NCBI GenBank assembly: GCA_963759055.1
Contig: CAVWYD010000030.1
Span: 14,155 to 78,154 of the forward strand
DNA length: 64,000 nt
Direction of reading: 5' to 3'
Origin: Thiosocius sp963759055
GTDB lineage: Bacteria > Pseudomonadota > Gammaproteobacteria > Chromatiales > Chromatiaceae
The position numbers and the translations under genes are program-made. Of this stretch, positions 55,883 to 63,193 are shown piece by piece; position 1 is the first letter of the stretch, and the number at the start of each line of letters is the position of its first letter. The notes beneath the pieces are model-generated. The model saw nothing but the letters and a program-made list of their open reading frames with translations, did no database searches and had not been told where the DNA came from.

Positions 55883-56462
55883 GTCACTCGGGTTCATTTT
55901 TCTCAATGCCGCCGTGGTCAACAACTTCGTACTGGCGCTTTTCCTGGGCATCTGTCCCTTCCTGGGCGTATCGGCAAAGAAAGACACGGCCTGGAACATG
56001 GGCCTGGCCACCATGTTCGTGATGCTGGTGAGTTCCATGGCGGCCTATGGCATCAACTGGGTTTTGGGCCAACTCGACCTGATGTTCCTGCGCCTGATCT
56101 GTTACATCGCGGTGATCGCATCGGCAGTGCAACTTGTGGAGATGTTCGTCAAGAAGTTCAGCCCGTCGCTGTTTCGCAGCCTCGGTATTTTCCTGCCGCT
56201 GATCACCACCAATTGCGCCATCCTGGGCCTGGCGCTTTTCCAGACCGCCAAGGAATACGACTTCATACAGAGCGTGGTGTATGCCTTGGGTGCCGGTGCC
56301 GGCTTCACTCTGGCCCTGATGCTGATGGCCGGGCTGCGAGAGAAACTGGAGCTGGCCGAGGTGCCGAGCGTCAGTCAGGGTGCCGCCATGAGTCTCATGC
56401 TGGCCGGCCTGCTGTCTCTGGCGTTCATGGGCTTCGCCGGCCTTGGGGGTTCGCATGGTTGA
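55872..56462 (+). CDS. rnfA: Rnf complex membrane subunit A
   Basis: 196 residues, six membrane helices. NNFVLALFLGICPFLGVS near the start and TTNCAILGLALFQ in the middle match RnfA/NqrE; the two membrane cysteines (ICPF and TNCA) would bind the [2Fe-2S] centre shared with RnfE. It overlaps both neighbours. Confidence 0.95.
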   Translation: MQGESLGFIFLNAAVVNNFVLALFLGICPFLGVSAKKDTAWNMGLATMFVMLVSSMAAYGINWVLGQLDLMFLRLICYIAVIASAVQLVEMFVKKFSPSLFRSLGIFLPLITTNCAILGLALFQTAKEYDFIQSVVYALGAGAGFTLALMLMAGLREKLELAEVPSVSQGAAMSLMLAGLLSLAFMGFAGLGGSHG

Positions 56463-56715
56463 GTTTGTTCTGACCAGCTTGGTGATCTTTGCCGTTTTGG
56501 TCGCGTGGCTGTATGTGCAGGATCTCTATCGCCGCTTTGCGCAGCGCCACCCGGAACTTGGCCCCTTCCGCGGCGAGGGCGGTTGTGATGGCTCCTGTTC
56601 CTGCCGGCAGGGTAGCTGTTCGACGCCGACCCCTATTCAGGAGGGCCCCGTGATTTCGATTGACCTGATGACGCCCGCGGGCGATCCAATCCGTCTCAGG
56701 AGAGATAGACAATGA
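56455..56715 (+). CDS. Small single-TM cysteine-rich protein, possible Rnf maturation factor
   Basis: 86 residues, ATG overlapping rnfA by 8 bp and stop overlapping the next start by 4 bp. One membrane helix (about 2-22), then a Cys-rich stretch GCDGSCSCRQGSC and a short tail. It recalls NqrM (DUF539), a one-helix protein with cysteines that helps put iron into the membrane site of Na+-NQR, a relative of Rnf. That match is by shape and context; the cysteine pattern is not identical. Confidence 0.7.
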   Translation: MVEFVLTSLVIFAVLVAWLYVQDLYRRFAQRHPELGPFRGEGGCDGSCSCRQGSCSTPTPIQEGPVISIDLMTPAGDPIRLRRDRQ

Positions 56716-57572
56716 ACGAATCGACCCAGGAACTCGGCCCCGTCAGTGAGGCTGTGATCACTGAGAGCGCGCGTATCACGCCGCCGGAGCGTGACGAGGT
56801 CCGTCGGATCAAGTTGCGTATCGATGACCCTGCATTCCGTTATTCGGTGGGGCAAAGCATCGGTGTCGTGGTTCCGGGCCCTCATCCCATGGGTAACGCG
56901 TTCCATATGCGGCGTTACTCCATCGCGGGTGGCCAGCTTGATCGGGCGAACGACGGAGTCGAACTCGAACTGCTGGTGCGCCGCTGTTTCTATATCGACG
57001 AGATCAGTGGAGAGCGCTATCCAGGAATCGCATCGCACTACCTGTGTGATGCCGAGCCCGGGAAGCGCATCACGATCACTGGCCCATACCGCAGCCCGTT
57101 CAAGATTCCCTCAGACGACCGTTCGAACCTGCTGATGATCGGAACAGGCACCGGGGTGGCGCCATTCCGCAGTTTTGTTCAGGAAATCTACCGGGAAAAG
57201 GGTGCTTGGAGGGGCAAGGTAAGGCTGTACTACGGTGCCCGCAGTGGCATGGACCTGTTGTACGGAAACGATGCAGACGGAGATCTCAGCAACTACTACG
57301 ACGAGGCATCGTTCAAGGCCTTCGGTGCCGTCATCAGCCGACCGCTGGCCTCGGAGTCCGACACCCTGAAGGCGGCGATGAAAGATCATGCCGCCGAAGT
57401 CCTGGGACTGATGCGGGACCCGGCCACACATGTCTATCTGGCCGGCCTGGGGAAGGTGTCAAAGACCTTCGACAAGATCATGGAAAAAGAGGCCGGGGGT
57501 GCCGGGTCCTGGGCCGAGTTCAAGGAAGACCTGCGTACGCAGGGGCGCTGGTCTGAGCTGATCTACAGCTGA
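56712..57572 (+). CDS. FNR-like flavoprotein, ferredoxin--NAD(P)+ reductase type
   Basis: 286 residues. FAD-binding barrel with MRRYSIAG (RxYS) and a SHYLCD stretch, then an NAD(P)-binding domain with IGTGTGVAPFRSFV and LYYGAR, and a C-terminal aromatic (LIYS). It belongs to the plant-type FNR group, also seen as the reductase part of BoxA. It closes the operon after rnfA, so it probably passes electrons between ferredoxin and NAD(P)H alongside Rnf and PFOR. Nucleotide preference is unknown. Confidence 0.85.
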   Translation: MNESTQELGPVSEAVITESARITPPERDEVRRIKLRIDDPAFRYSVGQSIGVVVPGPHPMGNAFHMRRYSIAGGQLDRANDGVELELLVRRCFYIDEISGERYPGIASHYLCDAEPGKRITITGPYRSPFKIPSDDRSNLLMIGTGTGVAPFRSFVQEIYREKGAWRGKVRLYYGARSGMDLLYGNDADGDLSNYYDEASFKAFGAVISRPLASESDTLKAAMKDHAAEVLGLMRDPATHVYLAGLGKVSKTFDKIMEKEAGGAGSWAEFKEDLRTQGRWSELIYS

Positions 57573-57687
57573 GAAGGGGCCAGAGCATCGGCGCCCCGGC
57601 CGGATATGCGGATAAAATCTTTCACGCTACCGTTAACCGGGACGCTGGGGCCCATCGCACTATCTGGCGCATCTCTGTCTTGCCGCT

Positions 57688-59925
57688 CTATTGTATTCGT
57701 GCGGCCCGCAAGACCTCGTTGAAGGTCACGCTGGGTCGCATAATCGCCTTGGTCTTCTCCCGATCTGCGAAGAAATAGCCACCGATATCCACCGGTTCAC
57801 CCTGTACCGAGCCGAGCTCGTCGATGATCTGTTCCTCCTTGTCAGCCAGGGTCTTTGCCAGGGGCGCGAAGTATGCCTGCAACTCGGCGTCTTCGGATTG
57901 CTCCGCCAATGCCTGTGCCCAGTACATGGCGAGGTAGAAATGACTGCCGCGGTTGTCCAGCTGGCCGGTCTTGGGTGAGGGGGACTTGTCGTTGTCCAGA
58001 AGCTTTCCGGTGGCTTCGTCCAGGGTTCTGGCGAGGACTGTCGCCTTTTGATTTCCGGTCTTCTCACCCAGGGCTTCCAGTGACACCGTCAGCGCCAGGA
58101 ACTCACCGAGCGAGTCCCAGCTCAGGTGGTTTTCCTCCAACAGCTGCTGCACCAGTTTGGGGGCCGTTCCGCCAGCCCCGGTTTCGAACAGGCTGCCACC
58201 CTTCATCAGGGGCACGATCGAGAGCATCTTGGCACTGGTGCCCAGTTCCATGATGGGGAACAGGTCGGTCAGATAGTCGCGCAGGATATTGCCGGTGACA
58301 GAAATCGTATCCTTGCCGCGGATTACGCGCTCCAGGGTGTAACGCATCGAGCGCAGGGGCGACATGATCTGGACATCGACGTCGCTCAGATCGTACTCCG
58401 AGAGGTAGTGCTTTACCTTCTTTATCAGTTCGGCGTCGTGGCCACGGTACTCGTCCAGCCAGAAGACCGCCGGTATGCCGGATTGACGGGCCCGCGTGAC
58501 CGCCAGCCTGACCCAGTCGCGAACGGGCTCGTCCTTGGTCTGACACATACGCCAGATGTCGCCTTTCTCGACGTCCTGTTCGATCAGGACATTGCCTTCG
58601 TCATCGACGATGCGCGCTATACCGTCGGCAGGTATCTCGAAGGTCTTGTCGTGCGAACCATACTCTTCGGCCTTCTGCGCCATCAGCCCGACGTTTGGCA
58701 CGGTGCCCATGGTGGTTGGGTCGAAGGCACCGTTGGTCTTGCAGAAATTGATCATCTCCTGGTAGATGCGCGCATAGGTGCTCTCGGGCATGACCGCCTT
58801 GGTATCCTGCAGCTTGCCGTCCGGCCCCCACATCTTGCCGCCCTCCCGAATCATCGCGGGCATGGAGGCATCCACGATTACGTCGTTGGGTGCATGCAGG
58901 TTGGAAATGCCTTTGCGCGGATCGACCATCGCCAGTACGGGGCGGGTCTGATAACAGGCGTGGATATCTGCCTCAATCTCCTCGCGCACGGAACGCGGCA
59001 GGGTCTGGATCTTTTCGTAAACACTGCTGATACCGTTGTTCGCATTTACGCCCAAGCGTTCAAAAAGATCGTCGTGTTTTGCGAACAGGTCCTTGTAGAA
59101 CACCTTGACTGCGTGGCCGAACACAATCGGGTGTGAGACCTTCATCATCGTCGCCTTCACGTGCAGCGAGAACATCACGCCCGTATCGTGCGCATCCTGC
59201 AACTGATCCTCAATGAATTGACACAGGGCCTTTTTGCTCATGAACATGCTGTCGATGATCTCTCCCTGCAGCAGGGAGGTTTTCTCCTTCAGCACCATGA
59301 CCTCGCCATAACGTGTCAGCAGGTCCATCTTCACGTCACAGGCCTTGTCCATGGTCATGCATTTTTCACTGTGGTAGAAATCGCCGCTGCGCATGTGCGA
59401 CACATGGGTACGCGATGCGGGGCTCCACTCACCCATGGCATGCGGGTGCTTGCGCGCATAGCGTTTGACCGCTGCCGGCGCGCGACGGTCTGAGTTACCC
59501 TCACGCAGTACTGGATTGACCGCGCTGCCCAGAACCTTCGAGTAACGTTCGCGGATACTGACTTCTTCGGCGCTGCTGGCCTCTTCCGGATACTCGGGCA
59601 CTGCATAACCACTTTCCTGGAGCTCTGCGATCGCCGCTTTCAACTGCGGAACGGAGGCACTGATGTTAGGCAGCTTGATGATGTTGGTGTCAGGCTCCTG
59701 GGTCAGGCGCTCCAGAGCGGCGAGGCAGTCTTCCACGCGTTGTTCGGGCGCGAGGTGGTCGGAGAACTCTGAAAGAATCCGTGCCGATACCGAGATGTCG
59801 CTCTTTTTGATGTGGATCCCGGCCGGGCCAGCGAAGGTCCTGATTATCGGAAGCAGTGAACAGGCCGCCAATAAAGGAGACTCATCCGTCAGCGTGTAGA
59901 TGATCGTCCGTTTCTCTTCGTTCAT
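57688..59925 (-). CDS. icd: Isocitrate dehydrogenase, NADP-dependent, monomeric type
   Basis: 745 residues, the size of the monomeric IDH (about 740) and unlike the 416-residue dimeric enzyme. It opens with IIYTLTDESPLLA and contains ITKSDIS-like IHIKKSDISVSARIL, the SNSDRRAP-type loop (EGNSDRRAPAAVKRYAR) and long conserved stretches around MSPLRSMRYTLERV. It converts isocitrate to 2-oxoglutarate and CO2 in the TCA cycle, making NADPH. It is convergent with the Rnf operon's last gene. Confidence 0.96.
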   Translation of the reverse strand: MNEEKRTIIYTLTDESPLLAACSLLPIIRTFAGPAGIHIKKSDISVSARILSEFSDHLAPEQRVEDCLAALERLTQEPDTNIIKLPNISASVPQLKAAIAELQESGYAVPEYPEEASSAEEVSIRERYSKVLGSAVNPVLREGNSDRRAPAAVKRYARKHPHAMGEWSPASRTHVSHMRSGDFYHSEKCMTMDKACDVKMDLLTRYGEVMVLKEKTSLLQGEIIDSMFMSKKALCQFIEDQLQDAHDTGVMFSLHVKATMMKVSHPIVFGHAVKVFYKDLFAKHDDLFERLGVNANNGISSVYEKIQTLPRSVREEIEADIHACYQTRPVLAMVDPRKGISNLHAPNDVIVDASMPAMIREGGKMWGPDGKLQDTKAVMPESTYARIYQEMINFCKTNGAFDPTTMGTVPNVGLMAQKAEEYGSHDKTFEIPADGIARIVDDEGNVLIEQDVEKGDIWRMCQTKDEPVRDWVRLAVTRARQSGIPAVFWLDEYRGHDAELIKKVKHYLSEYDLSDVDVQIMSPLRSMRYTLERVIRGKDTISVTGNILRDYLTDLFPIMELGTSAKMLSIVPLMKGGSLFETGAGGTAPKLVQQLLEENHLSWDSLGEFLALTVSLEALGEKTGNQKATVLARTLDEATGKLLDNDKSPSPKTGQLDNRGSHFYLAMYWAQALAEQSEDAELQAYFAPLAKTLADKEEQIIDELGSVQGEPVDIGGYFFADREKTKAIMRPSVTFNEVLRAARIQ

Positions 59926-60292
59926 GAGTGCTCGTCAGCCAAAATTGAAAACAGCCGAAATCGATACGAACAATCATCGTTCTGGATTCGGCCAAAAATG
60001 TTTCGGAAAAAGAAAAAACGGCGTTCGCAATATCCGCGGACCCCGCGAAAGGCCCGTGTTAGATTTCCGCCAACGCAATGTCTGTTCTGCCACCCATGCG
60101 GGGACGAACGGCATCTGCGCGCCGACTTCGGTTGATTTCCAGCCGAACTATAGCTACCCGGGTCAACATCACAGAATTGAATTTATGAATACATCAGAAA
60201 GCCCAATGAGCATGATGGTCTCTCCCGAGGGAGCCGTGACATGCGAGCGGATCGGCAAAAATAGGACGACCGTCTTGAGGCTTGGCGGGGTT
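59926..60292. other. Intergenic region upstream of icd, no gene seen
   Basis: 367 bp between the end of the AraC gene and the start of icd (both on the minus strand). Short frames here have no family resemblance. It should carry the icd promoter, but no clear hexamers were chosen. Confidence 0.5.
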
Positions 60293-61312
60293 TCAGTTGG
60301 CCGGCGTCGATTGCGCCAGCTGACCGGAGCGATACTTTTTCGGCGGCACGCCGAACCAACGGTTCGACGCCCTTGTCAGTGAGCTCTGTTGGGCAAAACC
60401 GAGCAGGAAGGCAACCTCTGAAAGTGAATTTTTCGGATCGGCAAAATAGCGTTCGGCCAGGGCGCGGCGTGTTTCGTCGATCAGTTTCTGGAGCTGGGCA
60501 CCTTTCTGCTCGAGTCGTCGTGTCAGCGTCCTGGGACTCATATGGAGTTCCTTTGCGATCCCTGCAGTCGAGACGGTACCGGTGGTCAGGTTTTCAAGAA
60601 TGATCGCCTGGCAGCGGGCAATGATGTCATCCTTGTCCAGCGCGGCGAGCTGTTGCATCAGAATCTGATCGTGCACGCCCGCGAGTTGTTGGTTGGCGGT
60701 AGGCAACGGCCTGTCGATGTCGGCGGATGCCAGGGTGAAACTGTCTTCTGTTGCGGCGAAGTGCACCTCGCAGCCAAAGAACTCGACATAGGCGTCGGCA
60801 CAATCCGGCCTCTGGCGCTGAAGCGTGATCTCGACAGCCTTCAATGATTTTCCAGCATTTACGCGCGCCATATCGAGCATCAGCGACATGGCAAAATCAG
60901 CAATGATCTCGCGCAGAATGCGGTCTGAGCGGTACTGCAGCAGTGTCGCCCTGAATCCCTTTACGGAATCATGGGTCGACAGACTTGCGCGTTCGCCGAC
61001 GACCTTCATATAGCGCGCCATCCGCTGAAAGGCCGTGCGCAGGGTAGAGCTTGCCAGCCAGGCGTATCCGAGTGCACCCAGATCCGAAGGATGCCAGCAG
61101 CGTGCTGCACTCAAACCGACACAGCTGTCGTCAATCTGGCCCAACGCGCTCGACACAATCGCCTCCCATTTGTCGCTGGGGACGCGTTCGCTATGTGACT
61201 GAAGGTCGTGTTTCGACAGCCCCTGGACCGTAAACAGGCGCTCTGAGTCAAGACCATTAAGCTCAAGCCAACGCCAGATGACGTGGCCCATAGTGGGGAG
61301 TCCGGTGTCCAT
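60293..61312 (-). CDS. AraC-family transcriptional regulator
   Basis: 339 residues. An N-terminal ligand domain of the arabinose-binding-like type found in OruR/ArgR-like regulators (LGALGYAWLASSTLRTAF) is followed by a C-terminal double helix-turn-helix (about 235-330: STAGIAKELHMSPRTLTRRL and SEVAFLLGFAQQSSLTRASNRWFG). Position 367 bp upstream of icd on the same strand does not prove that icd is its target. A copy of the interspersed repeat lies just upstream of its start. Confidence 0.9.
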   Translation of the reverse strand: MDTGLPTMGHVIWRWLELNGLDSERLFTVQGLSKHDLQSHSERVPSDKWEAIVSSALGQIDDSCVGLSAARCWHPSDLGALGYAWLASSTLRTAFQRMARYMKVVGERASLSTHDSVKGFRATLLQYRSDRILREIIADFAMSLMLDMARVNAGKSLKAVEITLQRQRPDCADAYVEFFGCEVHFAATEDSFTLASADIDRPLPTANQQLAGVHDQILMQQLAALDKDDIIARCQAIILENLTTGTVSTAGIAKELHMSPRTLTRRLEQKGAQLQKLIDETRRALAERYFADPKNSLSEVAFLLGFAQQSSLTRASNRWFGVPPKKYRSGQLAQSTPAN

Positions 61313-61321
61313 GGCACTATT

Positions 61322-61378
61322 CTAGGGCCTGTGCACAGTACAAACACGCAAGCGTTGCTGCCCCAAAACGGGCCAGGC
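61322..61378. repeat. 57-bp interspersed repeat, copy 2
   Basis: Starts CTAGGGCCTGTGCACA and ends TGCCCCAAAACGGGCCAGGC; same length and order as 29408-29464. Here it continues into AAGGCGCGAGGAGCCCTTGCC, which may belong to a longer version of the element. Confidence 0.65.
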
Positions 61379-61511
61379 AAGGCGCGAGGAGCCCTTGCCA
61401 AGCCACATCTGATTCAGAATCCAGCCTTGACTGCAAAATCTGGCCGACTCTGGCAAACGAATGGCCAGCTGTGCCAAGCATCGGGTGCCGTTACCCGACA
61501 GACTGACTGGC

Positions 61512-61739
61512 ATGAGCAAAAATGACTCCGGGCAGAAAGAAGACAAGGCAACCGGCGATTTCGCAGTGGTTGGTGTTCAGGGCGCAACCGTAGTGCTCGA
61601 GGCAAACGAATGGGATCTGGCGATGGGCGTCTATCGGGTGGTGACGCTCTATCTGAAACCGGCGAATGCCCGCAAGCTGGCCGATCAGCTATACAGCTGC
61701 GCGGCCGGGGCGGATCACGATGGGATCGTCGAACACTGA
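61512..61739 (+). CDS. Small protein of unknown function
   Basis: 75 residues from ATG 61512. Charged start (MSKNDSGQKEDKATGD) then a compact part (VVGVQGATVVLEANEWDLAMGVYRVVTLYLKPANARKLADQL) that looks like a small folded domain. It is followed 41 bp later by a clear terminator, supporting expression. Family not recognised. Confidence 0.55.
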   Translation: MSKNDSGQKEDKATGDFAVVGVQGATVVLEANEWDLAMGVYRVVTLYLKPANARKLADQLYSCAAGADHDGIVEH

Positions 61740-61780
61740 AACGCAGGCACCGCGTCCCGTGATGCGATTGACCCAGGCGG

Positions 61781-61821
61781 ACAAAAGGGCTGACCGAAAG
61801 CGGTCAACCCTTTTGTTTTTT
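61781..61821 (+). terminator. Rho-independent terminator
   Basis: AAAAGGG-CT-GACCG pairs with CGGTC-AA-CCCTTTT around an AAAG loop (61797-61800), followed by GTTTTTT. It ends the small gene at 61512. The minus strand has a shorter T run, so it may also serve tRNA-Leu read-through, since that tRNA ends at 61826. Confidence 0.85.
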
Positions 61822-61825
61822 GAAC

Positions 61826-61912
61826 TGGTACCGAGGGACGGACTCGAACCGTCAAGCTGTTGCCAGCGGGGGATTTTGAGTCCCCTGTGTCTACCAATTC
61901 CACCACCCCGGC
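61826..61912 (-). tRNA. tRNA-Leu (anticodon CAA)
   Basis: 87 nt with encoded CCA. The acceptor pairs GCCGGGG with CCTCGGT (two G-U pairs), and the T-arm carries GGTTCGAGTCC. The anticodon loop is CTCAAAA (61874-61880 on the complement), giving anticodon CAA, with a long variable arm as in leucine tRNAs. It reads UUG. Confidence 0.96.
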
Positions 61913-61924
61913 AGCAAGTCGGGG

Positions 61925-61952
61925 AGTATAGCGACATACGCCGTTTGGGCAA
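61925..61952 (-). promoter_or_regulatory. Promoter of tRNA-Leu
   Basis: On the minus strand TTGCCC (61947-61952), 16-bp spacer, TATACT (61925-61930), followed by a GC-rich stretch (CCCCGAC) before the tRNA. A GC-rich discriminator is typical of stringently controlled stable RNA promoters. Confidence 0.65.
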
Positions 61953-61978
61953 GGGCCCTGTGTTAAGATCGCGCGCCC

Positions 61979-63001
61979 ATGCAACTGAGCGATTTCCACT
62001 ACGATCTGCCCGAGGCGCTTATTGCGCAGCAGCCGAGTGTGCGGCGCGGTGACAGCCGTCTGCTGCACCTGCAGGCCGGCCTGGATGAGGTGCATGATCG
62101 CCAGTTCCGGGACCTGAGCGGACTCGTGCGCCCGGGAGACCTGATGGTCTTCAACGATACCCGGGTCCTGCCTGCGCGGTTGCATGGCGCGAAGGAGACG
62201 GGTGGTCGGGTCGAGGTCCTGGTTGAGCGCCTGGTTTCCGAAGACCGTGCGCTGGCCCACATCCGTGCCAGCAAATCGCCGAAACCGGGCAGCCGGATTC
62301 TTATCGGCGATACCTGGCTGAAGATGGAAGAGCGTGTGGATGAACTGTTTATTCTCAAGACCGAAAGCGGGACTTTTGCCGAGCTGATGCAGATGCACGG
62401 CCACATGCCGTTGCCGCCCTACATCCAGCGGCCTGATACCGAACTCGACCAGGAACGCTACCAGACCGTGTTCGGCGAGCGGCCGGGCGCGGTCGCCGCC
62501 CCGACCGCGGGTCTGCACTTTGACCGCGAGATGCTGGACCGACTCGAGCGGATGGGCGTGGAGACGGCGCGGGTCACCCTGCATGTGGGGGCCGGTACCT
62601 TTCAACCGGTGCGGGCGCAGGATCTGGCAACACACATCATGCACAGTGAATGGCTGGAGGTGGGGGACAGCACCGTTGATGCAGTGACCGCGACGCGTGC
62701 GCGCGGCGGGCGGGTGATCGCAGTCGGTACCACCAGCGTGCGCAGTCTCGAAACCGCGGCTGCGGGCGGGCAGCTGGAGCCTTACCGCGGCGATACCCGG
62801 TTGTTCATCCGTCCCGGGTATGAGTTCCGGGTGACCGACGCCCTGCTGACAAACTTCCACCTGCCCGAATCGACGTTGCTGATGCTGGTCTGTGCATTCG
62901 CGGGTTACGAACGCACGATGGCAGCCTATCGGCATGCGGTGGAGGCGGGATACCGCTTTTTCAGTTACGGCGATGCGATGTTCCTGGAACGGGTGGACTG
63001 A
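61979..63001 (+). CDS. queA: S-adenosylmethionine:tRNA ribosyltransferase-isomerase
   Basis: 340 residues. QueA transfers the ribose of SAM to 7-aminomethyl-7-deazaguanine in tRNA, making epoxyqueuosine. Conserved MQLSDFHYDLPEALIAQ start, NDTRVLPARL, the APTAGLHF motif and HVGAGTFQPV are present. It precedes tgt in the usual queuosine order, but a 192-bp gap with a candidate antisense-strand RNA lies between. Confidence 0.97.
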   Translation: MQLSDFHYDLPEALIAQQPSVRRGDSRLLHLQAGLDEVHDRQFRDLSGLVRPGDLMVFNDTRVLPARLHGAKETGGRVEVLVERLVSEDRALAHIRASKSPKPGSRILIGDTWLKMEERVDELFILKTESGTFAELMQMHGHMPLPPYIQRPDTELDQERYQTVFGERPGAVAAPTAGLHFDREMLDRLERMGVETARVTLHVGAGTFQPVRAQDLATHIMHSEWLEVGDSTVDAVTATRARGGRVIAVGTTSVRSLETAAAGGQLEPYRGDTRLFIRPGYEFRVTDALLTNFHLPESTLLMLVCAFAGYERTMAAYRHAVEAGYRFFSYGDAMFLERVD

Positions 63002-63051
63002 ATTGCCGCGCAGATTTCTGGCCGGGGTTGGACGAACGGTCAGCGGAGGAT

Positions 63052-63082
63052 AAAAAAAGGCGCGGCAGGGGGTGCCGCGCCT
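63052..63082 (-). terminator. Rho-independent terminator on the minus strand
   Basis: AGGCGCGGCA pairs over 10 bp with TGCCGCGCCT (63073-63082 and 63058-63067) around a 5-nt loop and is followed, on the minus strand, by seven T (63052-63058). On the plus strand no T-tract follows. No minus-strand gene other than the candidate small RNA could use it. Confidence 0.8.
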
Positions 63083-63131
63083 AAAGTTCCACCAAAGGAG
63101 GATGGAGGAGTGTACTGAAGATTCAGTACAT
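63052..63131 (-). ncRNA. Candidate small RNA with CCUCC anti-Shine-Dalgarno motifs
   Basis: On the minus strand, about 80 nt: a 5' hairpin (TGTACTGA with TCAGTACA, 63111-63130), a single-stranded CTCCTCCATCCTCC stretch, then a terminator hairpin. It starts 7 nt after a TAGAAA -10. The layout recalls small RNAs with CCUCC motifs that pair with ribosome-binding sites. It lies between queA and tgt, opposite to both. No homologue is known to me by sequence. Confidence 0.5.
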
Positions 63132-63137
63132 GGCTAT

Positions 63138-63165
63138 TTTCTAATATGTTTGATGGCCAAGTCAA
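63138..63165 (-). promoter_or_regulatory. Candidate promoter of the minus-strand small RNA
   Basis: TTGACT (63160-63165), 16-bp spacer, TAGAAA (63138-63143) in an AT-rich stretch. The predicted start, near 63131, falls exactly at the base of the first hairpin. Confidence 0.45.
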
Positions 63166-63193
63166 CTATAAAATTAATATATAGGGGTATCAG

